Positions 4,698 through 5,142 of a DNA stretch of 5,142 nucleotides are shown here, one piece after another. The stretch lies in NCBI GenBank assembly GCA_002320935.1, contig DCLG01000002.1:1-5142 (forward strand), given 5' to 3'. This stretch comes from Pedobacter sp. UBA1654. Its GTDB lineage: Bacteria > Bacteroidota > Bacteroidia > Sphingobacteriales > Sphingobacteriaceae. Both the position numbers and the translations under genes were made by a program. The notes below the pieces were generated by a model. That model had not been told where the DNA came from. It searched no databases and worked only from the letters and a program-made list of their open reading frames with translations. Position 1 is the first letter of the stretch. Each line of letters starts with the position of its first letter.

Positions 4698-5142
4698 TTG
4701 CTAAACCAGCACGTAATCCAGCCCAACCACCATCAAAATCCATTTTCGCGCCTGTATCTGTAACTTCATACGTGTAATCCGTTAATGGAATATCAAGATC
4801 CTCAAGCTGTTCACGTAGGTCTTGTTGCTCAAAAGGGCTAAGATTCTTCGTGCCGTCTATCTTTCCTTTTGAAGCACCGAAGTTAGGACCAAGAATCCAC
4901 CAGTCCAGGTAAAACTTCTTCGATAATTGCCATTGTGATCCGATCATAACACCAGCTGTATAAGTGTTCATACTTCCGTTTAGCGGCATAACGTCTTGTG
5001 CGACAACAACATCTGACGTCGGATCGGTGATGTCGTATATAAAAGGCATTTCTGCTGTGTAATGCGCATAGCGGACGAAAGGCGCAAAGTAAAATCCGCT
5101 AAGTTGCTTCTTACCCAGATAATAACGGAATTCTGGGGTAAT
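4681..5142 (-). CDS. DUF3575-like outer-membrane protein, C-terminal part
   Basis: The last 153 residues are visible; the frame is open to the window edge and the N-terminus with its expected signal peptide lies outside. The first visible residues (ITPEFRYYLG, then GFYFAPFVRYAHY) continue without a stop into the part starting with the internal Met at 5049, so that Met is not the true start. Alternating hydrophobic and polar strands, IGSQWQL, LDWWILGPNFG (79-89 of the visible part), a polar acidic stretch (97-121) and the ending GLRAGLAIGFRF are typical of the DUF3575 family of Bacteroidota. The terminal Phe and the amphipathic last strand fit insertion by the BAM machinery as a small beta-barrel. 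The molecular function is unknown. The gene converges with ddl and is probably a separate transcript. The family call rests on motif recognition only. Confidence 0.82.
   Translation of the reverse strand: MTPEFRYYLGKKQLSGFYFAPFVRYAHYTAEMPFIYDITDPTSDVVVAQDVMPLNGSMNTYTAGVMIGSQWQLSKKFYLDWWILGPNFGASKGKIDGTKNLSPFEQQDLREQLEDLDIPLTDYTYEVTDTGAKMDFDGGWAGLRAGLAIGFRF

Noticed and set aside
4681..5049. Complete 122-residue gene starting at ATG 5049
   Set aside because: The frame continues upstream without a stop to the window edge, and those residues (PEFRYY, FYFAPFVRY) belong to the DUF3575-type barrel, so 5049 is an internal methionine of a partial gene.
1..5142. CRISPR array, insertion sequence, toxin-antitoxin or phage-defence genes
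   Set aside because: No regularly spaced repeats, transposase motifs, terminal repeats or small paired genes were found; every sizeable coding region belongs to a housekeeping or envelope family.

Overview
The window reads as an ordinary chromosomal segment of a Bacteroidota bacterium, most likely of the Sphingobacteriaceae (Pedobacter-like). The reasons are the protein types (a stand-alone PASTA protein beside MltG, a DUF3575-type outer-membrane protein with the LDWWILGP signature), the absence of clear Shine-Dalgarno sequences, and promoters that fit the Bacteroidota -7 consensus TAnnTTTG. The assignment is inferred from sequence style, not from a database search.

Layout. Bases 1-115 hold no gene I can support, only a few small inverted repeats. 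A hairpin terminator (120-141) and a tRNA-Ser(UGA) gene on the minus strand (153-237) follow. The tRNA has its own well-formed promoter (242-272). From 334 to 3575 a tightly packed minus-strand run of four genes is transcribed leftward, in the order PASTA-domain membrane protein, mltG, YbgC/FadM-type hotdog thioesterase, YihY/BrkB-family membrane protein. The gaps are 14, 3 and 12 nt, so this is very probably one operon. A 98-bp AT-rich divergent intergenic region (3576-3673) separates it from ddl (D-Ala-D-Ala ligase, 3674-4660, plus strand). ddl converges on a DUF3575-like outer-membrane protein gene (4681 to beyond 5142, minus strand, 5' end outside the window). An 11-bp perfect inverted repeat sits between those two genes and overlaps the last codons of the outer-membrane gene.

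How the genes fit together. Ddl makes the D-Ala-D-Ala dipeptide for peptidoglycan precursors, MltG cuts nascent glycan strands at the inner membrane, and the PASTA protein is a membrane-anchored periplasmic protein of a type known elsewhere to bind peptidoglycan or to work in divisome complexes. The central part is therefore a small cell-wall module. The thioesterase and YihY proteins are probably envelope or lipid related, but their exact roles are unknown.

I do not see an undescribed defence, mobile or biosynthetic system here. The observations most worth checking are small-scale: a tRNA promoter leaving almost no 5' leader, a predicted leaderless ddl mRNA, a 7-codon upstream ORF whose stop overlaps the PASTA start codon, a stop codon placed in the loop of a strong hairpin, and a mismatch in the tRNA T stem.
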